From positions 51,761 through 115,760 of the forward strand of contig JAUSNM010000055.1 in NCBI GenBank assembly GCA_030645535.1: a DNA stretch of 64,000 nucleotides, in the 5' to 3' direction. The translations under genes were made by a program, and so were the position numbers. The stretch is from Gallionella sp. Lineage in GTDB: Bacteria > Pseudomonadota > Gammaproteobacteria > Burkholderiales > Gallionellaceae. A model generated the notes under the pieces. It did no database searches and was not told the DNA's origin. It worked only from the letters and a program-made list of their open reading frames with translations. Of this stretch, positions 45,769 to 56,069 are shown in pieces (within the stretch, counting starts at the first letter, position 1; each line of letters starts with the position of its first letter).

Positions 45769-47019
45769 ATGAAATGTGTAGATGATTTCCGCCTGCGCTT
45801 TGGTAAGCGTGAATTAGTGCCGATCATGATAGGCGGTATGGGGGTGGATATTTCCACCGCTGAATTGGCTCTGGAAGCGGCCCGCCTGGGCGGGGTTGGA
45901 CATATCTCCGACGCGATGTTGCCGACGGTGACCGATCGTCGTTACAAGACAAAATTCGTCAGTGAAAAGCAGAAGCAGTACAAACTGAACATCCATAAGG
46001 CGGACAAGTCGATCGTGCAATTTGATTTGGCGCAAGTCGCCGAAGCGACCCGTCTGCATGTTCGCAGCACGATGGAAGCCAAGCGGGGCGACGGCATGAT
46101 CTTCGTCAACTGCATGGAGAAGCTGACGATGAATGCGCCGCGTGAAACACTGCGCACACGTCTGGTGACTGCGCTGGACGAGGGGATTGACGGCATTACG
46201 CTGGCGGCCGGATTGCACCTCGGCTCATTCGGCATGATGCAAGACCATCCGCGCTTTCGCGATGCACAATTAGGCATCATCGTATCCTCAGTGCGGGCAT
46301 TGCAATTGTTCCTGCGCAAGAATGCCAAGTTGAACCGTCTGCCTGATTTTATCGTGGTGGAAGGGCCGTATGCCGGTGGTCACCTGGGGTTTGGCATGGA
46401 TTGGGTGCAGTATGATTTGCGCACCATCGTCGCCGAGGTGCAGCAGTTCATGAAAACGGAGCAGCTGGACATCCCGGTAATCCCCGCCGGCGGAATTTTT
46501 ACCGGCAGCGATGCGGTCAGTTATCTGGAAACAGGTTCGGCTGCCGTACAGGTGGCGACACGCTTTACCGTCGCCGAGGAGTGCGGTATTCCGGAAAAGG
46601 TGCAGCAGGAGTATTTCAAGGCCAGCGAAGACGATATCGAAGTGAACATGTTGTCGCCCACCGGCTATCCGATGCGCATGCTGAAAAATTGTCCTGCAAT
46701 CGGCTCAGGCATTCGCCCGAACTGCGAAGCGTACGGTTATCTGCTCGACGGTAACGGCGGTTGTGCCTACATTGATGCCTACAACCGGGTGGTAGCGTTG
46801 AATCCCGATGCCAAGAAGATCTCCGTTCCTGATAAGACCTGTCTGTGTACCCACATGCGCAACTATGATTGCTGGACTTGCGGGCATTACACCTATCGCC
46901 TCAAGGACACCACGCATCGCAATGAAGATGGTACGTACCAGATTCTGTCCGCCGAACATATCTTTCACGACTATCAGTATAGTAAAGATAACAAGATCGC
47001 ATTACCGGCTAAAAAATAA
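45769..47019 (+). CDS. Nitronate monooxygenase-like flavoprotein with Cys-rich C-terminus
   Basis: FMN TIM-barrel of the nitronate monooxygenase/2-nitropropane dioxygenase family. It has IMIGGMGVDISTAELALEAA, EGPYAGGHLGFG, IPAGGIFTGSDAVSYLETGS and AAVQVATRF (phosphate loop). The family catalytic His is in AGGHLGFG. The C-terminal 110 residues carry Cys308, 319, 332, 358, 360, 368 and 371 (KTCLCTHM, YDCWTCGHY). That pattern suggests a metal or Fe-S site not present in classical members. ATG 45769 is preferred because GGAGG ends nine bases before it; ATG 45760 overlaps that site. Confidence 0.82.
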   Translation: MKCVDDFRLRFGKRELVPIMIGGMGVDISTAELALEAARLGGVGHISDAMLPTVTDRRYKTKFVSEKQKQYKLNIHKADKSIVQFDLAQVAEATRLHVRSTMEAKRGDGMIFVNCMEKLTMNAPRETLRTRLVTALDEGIDGITLAAGLHLGSFGMMQDHPRFRDAQLGIIVSSVRALQLFLRKNAKLNRLPDFIVVEGPYAGGHLGFGMDWVQYDLRTIVAEVQQFMKTEQLDIPVIPAGGIFTGSDAVSYLETGSAAVQVATRFTVAEECGIPEKVQQEYFKASEDDIEVNMLSPTGYPMRMLKNCPAIGSGIRPNCEAYGYLLDGNGGCAYIDAYNRVVALNPDAKKISVPDKTCLCTHMRNYDCWTCGHYTYRLKDTTHRNEDGTYQILSAEHIFHDYQYSKDNKIALPAKK

Positions 47020-47033
47020 ATTTCAACCCTGCC

Positions 47034-47060
47034 CTTGAAATCGCAAGCCGCTAACCCCAT
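47034..47060 (+). promoter_or_regulatory. Sigma-32 (RpoH) heat-shock promoter of groES-groEL
   Basis: CTTGAAA at 47034-47040 and CCCCAT at 47055-47060, spaced 14 bases: both hexamers match the RpoH consensus exactly. It lies 66 bases before the groES start. Confidence 0.88.
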
Positions 47061-47074
47061 TGTTAGCGCTTGCG
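47042..47074 (+). promoter_or_regulatory. Inverted repeat over the groES promoter
   Basis: CGCAAGCCGCTAAC and GTTAGCGCTTGCG form a 13-base dyad with one unpaired C and a 6-base centre that includes the -10 box. It is not the CIRCE sequence. It could be an operator or a 5' mRNA hairpin. Confidence 0.6.
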
Positions 47075-47125
47075 GGTGGAGCTGTTTCACCTCTGCATTT
47101 AATTCAACCCATTGGAGATATAAAT

Positions 47126-47416
47126 ATGAAGATTCGTCCTTTGAACGATCGCGTCATCGTCAAGCGTATGGAAGAAGAACGTAAAACCGCTTCTGGTATC
47201 GTGATTCCAGATGCGGCTACCGAAAAGCCGGATCAAGGCGAAATCATCGCCGTGGGCAATGGCAAAGTCGGCGATGACGGCAAGTTGCAAGCGATGACCG
47301 TTAAAGTGGGCGACCGTGTGTTGTTCGGCAAGTATGCAGGTCAGGCTTTCAAGATGGACGGTCAGGAATACATGACCATGCGCGAAGATGACATCATCGG
47401 CGTAGTCGAAGCTTAA
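47126..47416 (+). CDS. groES: Co-chaperonin GroES
   Basis: 96-residue lid of the chaperonin. [20 protein letters not shown] and the mobile loop [15 protein letters not shown] match, as does [14 protein letters not shown]. Start ATG 47126 follows TTGGAGATAT. Transcribed with groEL from the heat-shock promoter. Confidence 0.97.
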   Translation: MKIRPLNDRVIVKRMEEERKTASGIVIPDAATEKPDQGEIIAVGNGKVGDDGKLQAMTVKVGDRVLFGKYAGQAFKMDGQEYMTMREDDIIGVVEA

Positions 47417-47420
47417 TTCT

Positions 47421-47484
47421 GTCGTTCCCGCTTAGGCGGAAAGCAATTTTGATTGCTGGATTCCGGGTCAGGCCCGGAATGACG
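47421..47484. repeat. Palindromic repeat between groES and groEL
   Basis: GTCGTTCCCGC at one end and GGAATGAC at the other are near inverted copies. Inside are GCAATTTTGATTGC and TTCCGGGTCAGGCCCGGAA, two nested dyads. This resembles the dispersed TTCCCGC repeat of many proteobacteria. It lies within the groESL transcript. Confidence 0.8.
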
Positions 47485-47499
47485 TACACAACCAACTGA

Positions 47500-49149
<1,650 letters not shown>

Positions 49150-49178
49150 TTGATCCAGCTAGCATTTAGCTGATCTCG

Positions 49179-49202
49179 CAAACCCCGCTCCGGCGGGGTT
49201 TG
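49179..49202 (+). terminator. Terminator after groEL
   Basis: CAAACCCCGC-tccg-GCGGGGTTTG, a ten-base perfect stem 29 bases after the stop. The T run is partial. Confidence 0.85.
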
Positions 49203-49211
49203 TCATTTGTA

Positions 49212-49239
49212 TTGCGGTTCTCAAAAAAATGAGTATAAT
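49212..49239 (+). promoter_or_regulatory. Promoter of tRNA-Phe
   Basis: TTGCGG at 49212-49217 and TATAAT at 49234-49239 with 16 bases between, followed by GCGC. The tRNA begins 54 bases after the -10 box. Confidence 0.75.
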
Positions 49240-49293
49240 GCGCACCTCGCAACGGTATTAGAGAAGCAGGAAGCCTGCGAAAATGTTTAAAAT

Positions 49294-49369
49294 GGCCTGA
49301 TAGCTCAGTCGGTAGAGCAGAGGATTGAAAATCCTTGTGTCGGTGGTTCGATTCCGCCTCGGGCCACCA
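49294..49369 (+). tRNA. tRNA-Phe (GAA)
   Basis: 76 nt. The acceptor arm is GGCCTGA/TCGGGCC with an encoded CCA. D-arm AGCTCAGTCGGTAGAGC, anticodon stem-loop AGGATTGAAAATCCT with GAA, and T-loop GGTTCGATTCCG. It has its own promoter and stands upstream of prfC. Confidence 0.97.
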
Positions 49370-49375
49370 AATTTC

Positions 49376-49424
49376 GCGTGCGACAGCACGCAAAATTAAT
49401 CAGGTGGTTCTGGTTGATTAATTT
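49376..49424 (+). other. Two hairpins in the tRNA-Phe trailer
   Basis: GCGTGC-gaca-GCACGC at 49376-49391 is followed by a second perfect dyad, AAATTAATCA and TGATTAATTT at 49393-49424 with a 12-base loop. They may guide 3' processing of the tRNA transcript. Confidence 0.6.
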
Positions 49425-49454
49425 AAGGCTTGCCGAATCTTGGCGAGCCTTTTT
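49425..49454 (+). terminator. Terminator between tRNA-Phe and prfC
   Basis: AAGGCTTGCC-gaatct-TGGCGAGCC followed by TTTTT. The stem ends 18 bases before the prfC start, so it must end tRNA transcription within the prfC leader or act as an attenuator. Confidence 0.8.
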
Positions 49455-49472
49455 GCATTGTGGTGTAAAAAA

Positions 49473-51119
49473 ATGATTCAGACATCAGAAGAAATCCGTA
49501 CCAGCGAAGCGCCTGTGAGCGCTGATGGCGTCGTGCGCGAAGTCAAACGCCGCCGCACCTTTGCGATCATCTCTCACCCGGATGCGGGCAAGACCACGCT
49601 GACCGAAAAACTGTTGCTGTTCGGTGGCGCGATTCAGATGGCAGGTACCGTGAAGGCGAGGAAAAGCGGACGGCATGCGACCTCCGACTGGCTGGAGATC
49701 GAGAAGCAGCGCGGCATTTCTGTCGCAAGCTCGGTTATGCAGTTCACCTATGATGATTGCGTCATCAACCTGCTCGACACGCCGGGTCACCAGGACTTTT
49801 CCGAAGACACCTATCGCGTGCTGACGGCCGTGGATGCGGCCGTGATGGTGGTGGATGCGGCCAAGGGTGTGGAAGAACAGACCATCAAGCTGCTGGAAGT
49901 GTGCCGTCTGCGCAATACACCGATTATCACCTTCATCAACAAGATGGACCGCGAAGTTCGCGACCCGCTGGAAGTGCTGGACGAGATCGAATCAGTCCTT
50001 AAAATAAAGTGCGCACCGGTGACCTGGCCGATCGGCATGGGCAAGCGTTTTCAGGGTGTATATCACCTGTTGAACGACCAGGTGTTGCGTTTCCTGCCTG
50101 GCGAAGCCAAAGCCGGACAGGAAGTCGAAATCCTGCAGGGCGCCGAGATCGACCAGCTCGCGAAACAGTGTCCGAGCGAGATGCAGACCATGCGCGAGGA
50201 GACCGAACTGGTTATGGGTGCGGGTGCGTCGTTCGATCTGGACGAGTTTCTGCGCGGTCAGCAATCACCGGTGTTCTTTGGTTCCGGCGTGAACAACTTC
50301 GGCGTGCGTGAAATTTTACGCGCACTGGTGGATTGGGCCCCTGCACCGTTGCCGCGCGCCACCGATGTGCGCATGGTGCTGCCGACCGAGCCTGCCTTCA
50401 CCGGCTTCGTGTTCAAAATTCAGGCCAACATGGACCCGAATCACCGCGACCGTATCGCCTTTCTGCGCGTGTGTTCCGGTCGATACACCTCGGGCATGAA
50501 GGTCAAGCATCGCCGCACCGGCAAAGAGATGAAGCTGGCCAACGCGGTGACGTTTATGGCCAATGAGCGCACGCGCATGGACGAGGCCTATGCGGGCGAC
50601 ATCATCGGTATCCACAACCACGGCCAGTTACAGATCGGCGATGTGCTGACTGAAGGCGAAGCGCTGACCTTCAAGGGTATTCCGTACTTTGCGCCCGAGC
50701 TGTTCAGCCGTGCAAGGTTACGCGACCCGATGAAGGCCAAGCAATTGCAAAAGGGCTTGCGCCAGTTGGGTGAAGAGGGCGCAGTTCAGGTGTTTGAGCC
50801 GCTGATAGACACCAGCAACCCGTTGATCGGCGCGGTTGGTCAGTTGCAGTTCGAAGTGGTCGAGCACCGTCTGAAAGCCGAATACGGCGTGGATGCGGTG
50901 TTCGAGCGCGCCGGCATCCACACCGCGCGCTGGGTGACTTGCCCGGATAACGCGCATCTCAACGAGTTCGTGAAGGCCAATCAGGGACGCCTGGCCAAGG
51001 ACGTGGACGGCAACTATGCCTACCTCGCCGACACCGGCGTGAATTTGCGTCTGGCGATGGAGCGCTGGCCGAAGGTGCAGTTCCATGCCACGCGCGAACA
51101 CGGGCAGCAACTGGGCTGA
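49473..51119 (+). CDS. prfC: Peptide chain release factor 3
   Basis: Translational GTPase that recycles RF1/RF2. G1 is [15 protein letters not shown]3 [14 protein letters not shown], and G4 [17 protein letters not shown] is the RF3 form of switch I. 548 residues from ATG 49473; the longer frame to 49440 lies inside the terminator hairpin. No good Shine-Dalgarno site is visible, only GGTGTAAAAAA. Confidence 0.96.
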   Translation: MIQTSEEIRTSEAPVSADGVVREVKRRRTFAIISHPDAGKTTLTEKLLLFGGAIQMAGTVKARKSGRHATSDWLEIEKQRGISVASSVMQFTYDDCVINLLDTPGHQDFSEDTYRVLTAVDAAVMVVDAAKGVEEQTIKLLEVCRLRNTPIITFINKMDREVRDPLEVLDEIESVLKIKCAPVTWPIGMGKRFQGVYHLLNDQVLRFLPGEAKAGQEVEILQGAEIDQLAKQCPSEMQTMREETELVMGAGASFDLDEFLRGQQSPVFFGSGVNNFGVREILRALVDWAPAPLPRATDVRMVLPTEPAFTGFVFKIQANMDPNHRDRIAFLRVCSGRYTSGMKVKHRRTGKEMKLANAVTFMANERTRMDEAYAGDIIGIHNHGQLQIGDVLTEGEALTFKGIPYFAPELFSRARLRDPMKAKQLQKGLRQLGEEGAVQVFEPLIDTSNPLIGAVGQLQFEVVEHRLKAEYGVDAVFERAGIHTARWVTCPDNAHLNEFVKANQGRLAKDVDGNYAYLADTGVNLRLAMERWPKVQFHATREHGQQLG

Positions 51120-51149
51120 GGATCGCTTAATATCTCTGCCAGATTTAAC

Positions 51150-51178
51150 AAAAAAAGCGACCCTAGGGCCGCTTTTTT
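51150..51178. terminator. Bidirectional terminator between prfC and pilY1
   Basis: AAAAAAGCG-ACC-CTAG-GGC-CGCTTTTTT with A and T runs on both sides, between the two convergent stops. Confidence 0.92.
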
Positions 51179-51197
51179 ATTTTGGGTTTAGTATTCG

Positions 51198-54100
51198 TTA
51201 CGGTATCAACTCGCGCCAGATCACCCGTTTCCCGGAAAAACCGGTGGCCGTTGCCGCAAACCCCACATCTTCATTTAATTGAGGCGTGGGGTTCGTGGAG
51301 GTTACGACGCCCACCTTGGGCTGGCCTTGCACATAGAGAACATTAATACCGACGATGGTGGCGTCATACTTCAATGAAGCCAAGCCGGTTGCCGTGTTAA
51401 TGGCACCACCCGTCTTGTAGTCGAAAAAGTTGAGCCAGCCGTACCCGCCCGGCGAACAGACGGTATTCGAAGGAACGATCGAGGACACCAGCAGGGTTCC
51501 TTGCACCAGTGTGCTGTCAATGTTTACGCGCTCCCCGCTGTCAGGGAGGTCAACATACCAGCCACGGCCAGTGTAAAAATTCACAGCGTTGCCTGAGGTA
51601 AGTCGGGTGGCGGTTCCATCCGGATTGTTGCTCAGAGTCTGCTGCACCAAAGTATTACGAGGATTGACCAGAGTGCTTACCGCATTGTCGTCCTTGATCG
51701 CATACTGGGTCTGTACCTGGGTCGTGGTCAGATCGCCGGTTTCCAGATATTTCCCGGTGCCGATGAACACGACGCGCTTGTCTGCAATCTTGCCCAACAC
51801 TGGTGCGGTGGTAATGGGCTGCGGGCTGGTGCCGGCGGCATCAGAGAACAAGGTGGCGAACTTCATGACATCGCCAGTACCGATCTCGCCATCGGCGACC
51901 GTAGCGTCAACGATGCTGTTGACATCGAAGCGCCAGATATTCCCCAGCAAATCGCCGCCATAGACATAGCCCACTTTATTGCCGGCAGGCTCGTCATTCC
52001 AGCCGGTGATCTTGGCCAGCCCGCTCGGCGTGGTGGTGCTGCCGACATTGGTGGCGATCTTGCTGATGATCGCCCCGGTGCCGGCATTGAGTACATAGAG
52101 ATAGCCTTTGCCATTACCCGGGCTGGTGTTGTTGTAGCCGGAAGTAACCAGCACCACCCAGGTGCCATTGGCCTTTCGGGAGATGATGGGTTTGCCGAAG
52201 CTATAGCCGATATCGGCATCCTTGACGGAGCCGATCCCCGTGGTATCGGTGAATTCCCACAGCAAAGCGGGCGCGGCGGGATCGGTGATATCCAGCGCAT
52301 AATAACCGCGCCCACCAGCGTTCAGGCCGGCCACCAGAATGGTCTTCCAGACGGCGGTCGCGCTATCGGTGCAATTGGCAGTACAAACGTCGGAGGTGAT
52401 CGGGCTGCCATTGACGTAATTGAGGTGTGAGGTGGCGTAGTTCTTGTCCGCAAGTTTCCACATGTTGGGGATCACCATGCTCGGCACATAAGCCCAGCTT
52501 TCTGCTCCGGTGTCGCCCGCGAAAGCATGCAGCATCCCGTCATTGGCGCCCATGTACACCGTCCCGGCCCGTGCGGCTTGCGCAGTTTTATACGCACTGT
52601 AGCCCGAATAGGGGTAGCTGAATACCGGCGCGCCGATAAAAGCCGGCTGGGATTCCAACGCATCGCCAATCACGGCCTCGCGGTAACGATATAGCCGGTT
52701 GTCAACCGCAATGGCGGTGCGGTCCTCATACCCATATTCTCCGCGCAGATAATTGACCAGGTTGACGCCTTCGGCCACGGTCTGTTGCGCTGCAGTAAGC
52801 GAAGACCACTGGCTGAGTGCGCTGATTTGCGAAGCGGCAAAATATCCTTGCTGGGCAGCCGTGAGGGTGGCATGAGTAAAATCAACAAGGGCGGTGCCGG
52901 TGCTGTTGGCGGTCTTGATGATCCGTGTGTCGCTGACATCGGACACTCTGGCGTTCATCGTGCCGACGCAGGCGGTCGCTACCGGCACCTTGCAGTCCGA
53001 GCCGACCAGTTCGCCTCCGGTGCAGAGAACCGAATTGGGCGTGACACAATTGTAGACGGTAACGTCCCCGCTGGTTTCGGCCACCACGGTGCCCGGCGCC
53101 GCACAAGTCCCTGCCACGACATTTTCCAGACACCAGGTGGCGTTTTCGCTGACCACACCCGTGTCGGTGTTGATGCCGCGCGCCTCCAGGTTCCCTTTCC
53201 ATGCGACCGTGGTGTAACTCGCGACATAGGCGTAGTTGTTGCCGGCCACCGGATTCAGCGTACTGGTGGCGGCTGCGGCCGCCGCACCCTTGCGGGTATT
53301 GATACCTGCAAGCGCGTTGGACAGGCCGGCGGACAAAGAAGCCGGATTGGTGGCACTGAAATAGGCGCCGCGCCCGTTCACTGCCGCGTGCCACAGGTCA
53401 TCGATGTTCGCGATCAGGCCGTCGCTGCCGGTCATGCCGGGAATCGGCCAGTTGCAGACCGTGTCGGCGGTCTGCCATGTACAGACTGTGGCGTCGGCGG
53501 TGCTGCCCAGCTTGACTGCAGCATAATCCCCGCCGGTGTCGGTCAGGTAGCTGGACGAATAATTCATCCAGCCGCTCGCGCCCATGCCCAGCGTGAAGGT
53601 GGTCATGTGCTGCTGGGTATTGTTGTCATTGCCGCCGATGAACACGTTGTTATCGCACACATCCACCCCGGCTCCGAGAGCGCCCGTGCAATTACCTAGC
53701 GTCGAAGTGCGCAGGTCGTTCTGGTAGTAATACATTGCGATGTCCGCCAGGCTGTCGCTGCTTCCGCCGGTAGCTCCCGCCGTTGTTACCGGAGTGCCGG
53801 ATTGCGCCGGGTTGGTTGGATTGGGACTGGGGAGCGTTATTGAGCTCACGCAAGTGGCGATATCCGAGGTATATGGCGCTACGTAGACTTCGGGGCCGTT
53901 GTTCGCCCATGCAGTGCAACTCCCGGGGACGCTGCAAGTGCGAATTTCTGGTTGATTTACGAGCCGTTTTTTTCTTGAGCCGCCAGATCTGGCACATTGA
54001 GAATCGCTACCCAAGCCTGCTGACTGAGATGCATAATTGTCTCGCGTATAGGTTGTCACTACGGTGGTAGCGGCCTGCGCGCCGTCAAACATCGGCCGTC

Positions 54101-55409
54101 CCGCCGTCCCGTCCTGGTTGCCGATCGCGCTGCTGCCATCAATCTGGTAACCATTGCCCGTGTTCCAGTAGCCGTCGGTGGACAGAATGGTGAAGTTCTG
54201 CTGGCAGGAATACTGCACCGGATCGGTTACCGCCAGTTTTCCCGCATAGTATCGGCCCGCATCCGACAATGACCTGCGCAACGGCGTGCTGCCGCTGGTG
54301 GTCATGCCGTAGAGCGTGCTGTACCAAGTGGTTCGTTGTGCACCTTCGAAGGTGCCCAGATTCACCACAGGATTGGTCTGGCTGATCTTCATCATGCCGA
54401 CGCGGTAGCTGTTGTTCAGGCTGCTGAATGCGCGCCCGGCAGAGGTTTTCATCATCAGCATGCGGTCGCGGTAATAGCTGTACCAGTTGGCGAAATTGGT
54501 CAGTTTAGCGGCGGCGGTCTCCGGGAACACGTCGGGGGTGAGCGTCATGGTGCCGGATTGGGTGATCACCGGCATGTAATTAGCCGCCGAGGTCGGGCCG
54601 CTAATCGTGACGGTGCTGCTCGATGAAGTGGCACTAAAGCCGTTCAGGGTGATCTTCGCGGCGATGTTGGCGGCCACGGTGCTGCTGGTGGTGCTGGCCG
54701 TGGAGGCGCCGGACATCAATTCCACGCCATTGACCGTGATGCTGCTGACCGAAGTGCTGGCCGTTCCGCTGACCGTGATGGTGGTGGTCTCGGTGGTGGA
54801 CAGCCTGCGTTTGCTGAACACGCCCGTTCCGGTGGCGGAACCTTGGGCACTATGGCATTCGTTGTAGAAGGTATTGGTGGTGCTGTGGTAGTTCTTCTCC
54901 AGTATGGTGTCCTGCGCACCGGTATATTTGAAGTAATAGGCGGATTGCCCCGTTGAGTCGGCATTCAGGCTCAGGGAGGCCTTGAAGCCGGTATTAAGAT
55001 TGACGGTGGTGGAGGCGCTGTCAAACCCGTTGGTCTTTGCAGCGGTAAAGCTGGAATCCGGGTAGCTCGTGCCATCTGCATAGACCGGCGGCAGATAAGT
55101 GGTATCCGGGTCGTAATAGACCTGGTTGCACTGGCTGCTGCGCAGCCCGTAATAGCCATAGCTGAATGTCACCGCACTCCCACCGTCCGAAGCATCGTCT
55201 GGCATGTGATCCCAGTCCATACTTCCCGAGTTATCCAGTACGAACAGCAGGTTGGGCTTGACCGTTGAGGTGGTGGATGTCGCCAGCGGGGATGTCGCCA
55301 GCGCGACCGATGCGGCCAGCGCGGGCAGCGGCAAGGCAAGGCCGAAGGCTAGCGCAACAGACAGCAACTGGCGATGGGCGGTGGTGCGATTTTCCAAGCA
55401 GCGTTTCAT
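51198..55409 (-). CDS. pilY1: Type IV pilus tip adhesin/assembly protein PilY1
   Basis: Large secreted pilus-associated protein of 1403 residues. A signal peptide ends near residue 33 (LPLPALAAS). An N-terminal von Willebrand A domain has the MIDAS start FVLDNSGSMDW (Asp59, Ser61, Ser63). The C-terminal third is the PilY beta-propeller, with VYMGANDGMLHAFAGDTGAE, then GYSFGKPIISRKANGTWVVL and GGDLLGNIWRFDVN. Roles in homologues: pilus priming, surface sensing and calcium-dependent control of retraction. Last gene of the minor-pilin operon. Confidence 0.94.
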   Translation of the reverse strand: MKRCLENRTTAHRQLLSVALAFGLALPLPALAASVALATSPLATSTTSTVKPNLLFVLDNSGSMDWDHMPDDASDGGSAVTFSYGYYGLRSSQCNQVYYDPDTTYLPPVYADGTSYPDSSFTAAKTNGFDSASTTVNLNTGFKASLSLNADSTGQSAYYFKYTGAQDTILEKNYHSTTNTFYNECHSAQGSATGTGVFSKRRLSTTETTTITVSGTASTSVSSITVNGVELMSGASTASTTSSTVAANIAAKITLNGFSATSSSSTVTISGPTSAANYMPVITQSGTMTLTPDVFPETAAAKLTNFANWYSYYRDRMLMMKTSAGRAFSSLNNSYRVGMMKISQTNPVVNLGTFEGAQRTTWYSTLYGMTTSGSTPLRRSLSDAGRYYAGKLAVTDPVQYSCQQNFTILSTDGYWNTGNGYQIDGSSAIGNQDGTAGRPMFDGAQAATTVVTTYTRDNYASQSAGLGSDSQCARSGGSRKKRLVNQPEIRTCSVPGSCTAWANNGPEVYVAPYTSDIATCVSSITLPSPNPTNPAQSGTPVTTAGATGGSSDSLADIAMYYYQNDLRTSTLGNCTGALGAGVDVCDNNVFIGGNDNNTQQHMTTFTLGMGASGWMNYSSSYLTDTGGDYAAVKLGSTADATVCTWQTADTVCNWPIPGMTGSDGLIANIDDLWHAAVNGRGAYFSATNPASLSAGLSNALAGINTRKGAAAAAATSTLNPVAGNNYAYVASYTTVAWKGNLEARGINTDTGVVSENATWCLENVVAGTCAAPGTVVAETSGDVTVYNCVTPNSVLCTGGELVGSDCKVPVATACVGTMNARVSDVSDTRIIKTANSTGTALVDFTHATLTAAQQGYFAASQISALSQWSSLTAAQQTVAEGVNLVNYLRGEYGYEDRTAIAVDNRLYRYREAVIGDALESQPAFIGAPVFSYPYSGYSAYKTAQAARAGTVYMGANDGMLHAFAGDTGAESWAYVPSMVIPNMWKLADKNYATSHLNYVNGSPITSDVCTANCTDSATAVWKTILVAGLNAGGRGYYALDITDPAAPALLWEFTDTTGIGSVKDADIGYSFGKPIISRKANGTWVVLVTSGYNNTSPGNGKGYLYVLNAGTGAIISKIATNVGSTTTPSGLAKITGWNDEPAGNKVGYVYGGDLLGNIWRFDVNSIVDATVADGEIGTGDVMKFATLFSDAAGTSPQPITTAPVLGKIADKRVVFIGTGKYLETGDLTTTQVQTQYAIKDDNAVSTLVNPRNTLVQQTLSNNPDGTATRLTSGNAVNFYTGRGWYVDLPDSGERVNIDSTLVQGTLLVSSIVPSNTVCSPGGYGWLNFFDYKTGGAINTATGLASLKYDATIVGINVLYVQGQPKVGVVTSTNPTPQLNEDVGFAATATGFSGKRVIWRELIP

Positions 55410-55418
55410 GGTTGCCTC

Positions 55419-56069
55419 CTAATAGACAAATGCCTGCACGTAGCTGACGGTATTTCTCGGCCCCGTGGTTCTGGCGGTAATACGGATCTGGGGGGTTTGG
55501 CCCGCCACAGGGCAGCCTGCACCCTGGCAGACTTCCTGGGGAAGCGGGATGTTTTGCCCATTATTGTCCTGAAGTGCGCCGCTAAATAAGCAGTCTGCAG
55601 TTTGAATCGGTTGATTGGCGTTACGGCACATGCGCTGGATGACATAGCGTACGGAATTGCCGCTACTGTCGGGGTCGGGCAGAACCAGGGCGCTGTCGGT
55701 GTTATCCCATTGGATTCCTGTTCCATCGGTAAGGCTCACGGCGGAGGCGGCGCTGGAGTAGTAGCCTGCTGCCGCATTGTCACTATTGAAAGGGTGGGCG
55801 GCATTGTTCAAAACATTCAAAGTTGTGTTTGCCGTTTCTATGCCTGCCAGCCAAGTCATTGCGGCCTCAACACCTGCATCGCCGGAGCTAGTGGCCGCTT
55901 GTTTGAACGCCAGATTGCCGGCGATCATGGTGCTGGTATCCACCGAGCGTATCAGCGCTACTGCCGCGAGCGACATGGCAAGCAGGGCGATCAGCGCAAA
56001 AAACAGTACCACACCATGCTGTTTCATGGCACGCACTCGCATGAAACGGGTTTTGGGTAGTGATCTCAT
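55419..56069 (-). CDS. pilX: Minor pilin assembly protein PilX
   Basis: 216 residues. An N-terminal hydrophobic helix (VVLFFALIALLAMSLAAVAL) begins after MKQHG, so cleavage by PilD after Gly is possible although Glu5 is missing. IRSVDTSTMIAGNLAFKQAA is the PilX signature. C-terminal cysteines are in QEVCQGAGC. Start codon overlaps the pilW stop by four bases. Confidence 0.85.
   Translation of the reverse strand: MRSLPKTRFMRVRAMKQHGVVLFFALIALLAMSLAAVALIRSVDTSTMIAGNLAFKQAATSSGDAGVEAAMTWLAGIETANTTLNVLNNAAHPFNSDNAAAGYYSSAASAVSLTDGTGIQWDNTDSALVLPDPDSSGNSVRYVIQRMCRNANQPIQTADCLFSGALQDNNGQNIPLPQEVCQGAGCPVAGQTPQIRITARTTGPRNTVSYVQAFVY

Noticed and set aside
47042..47074. CIRCE (HrcA) operator upstream of groES
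   Set aside because: CIRCE needs TTAGCACTC-N9-GAGTGCTAA. The dyad here has the arms in the other order with different bases.
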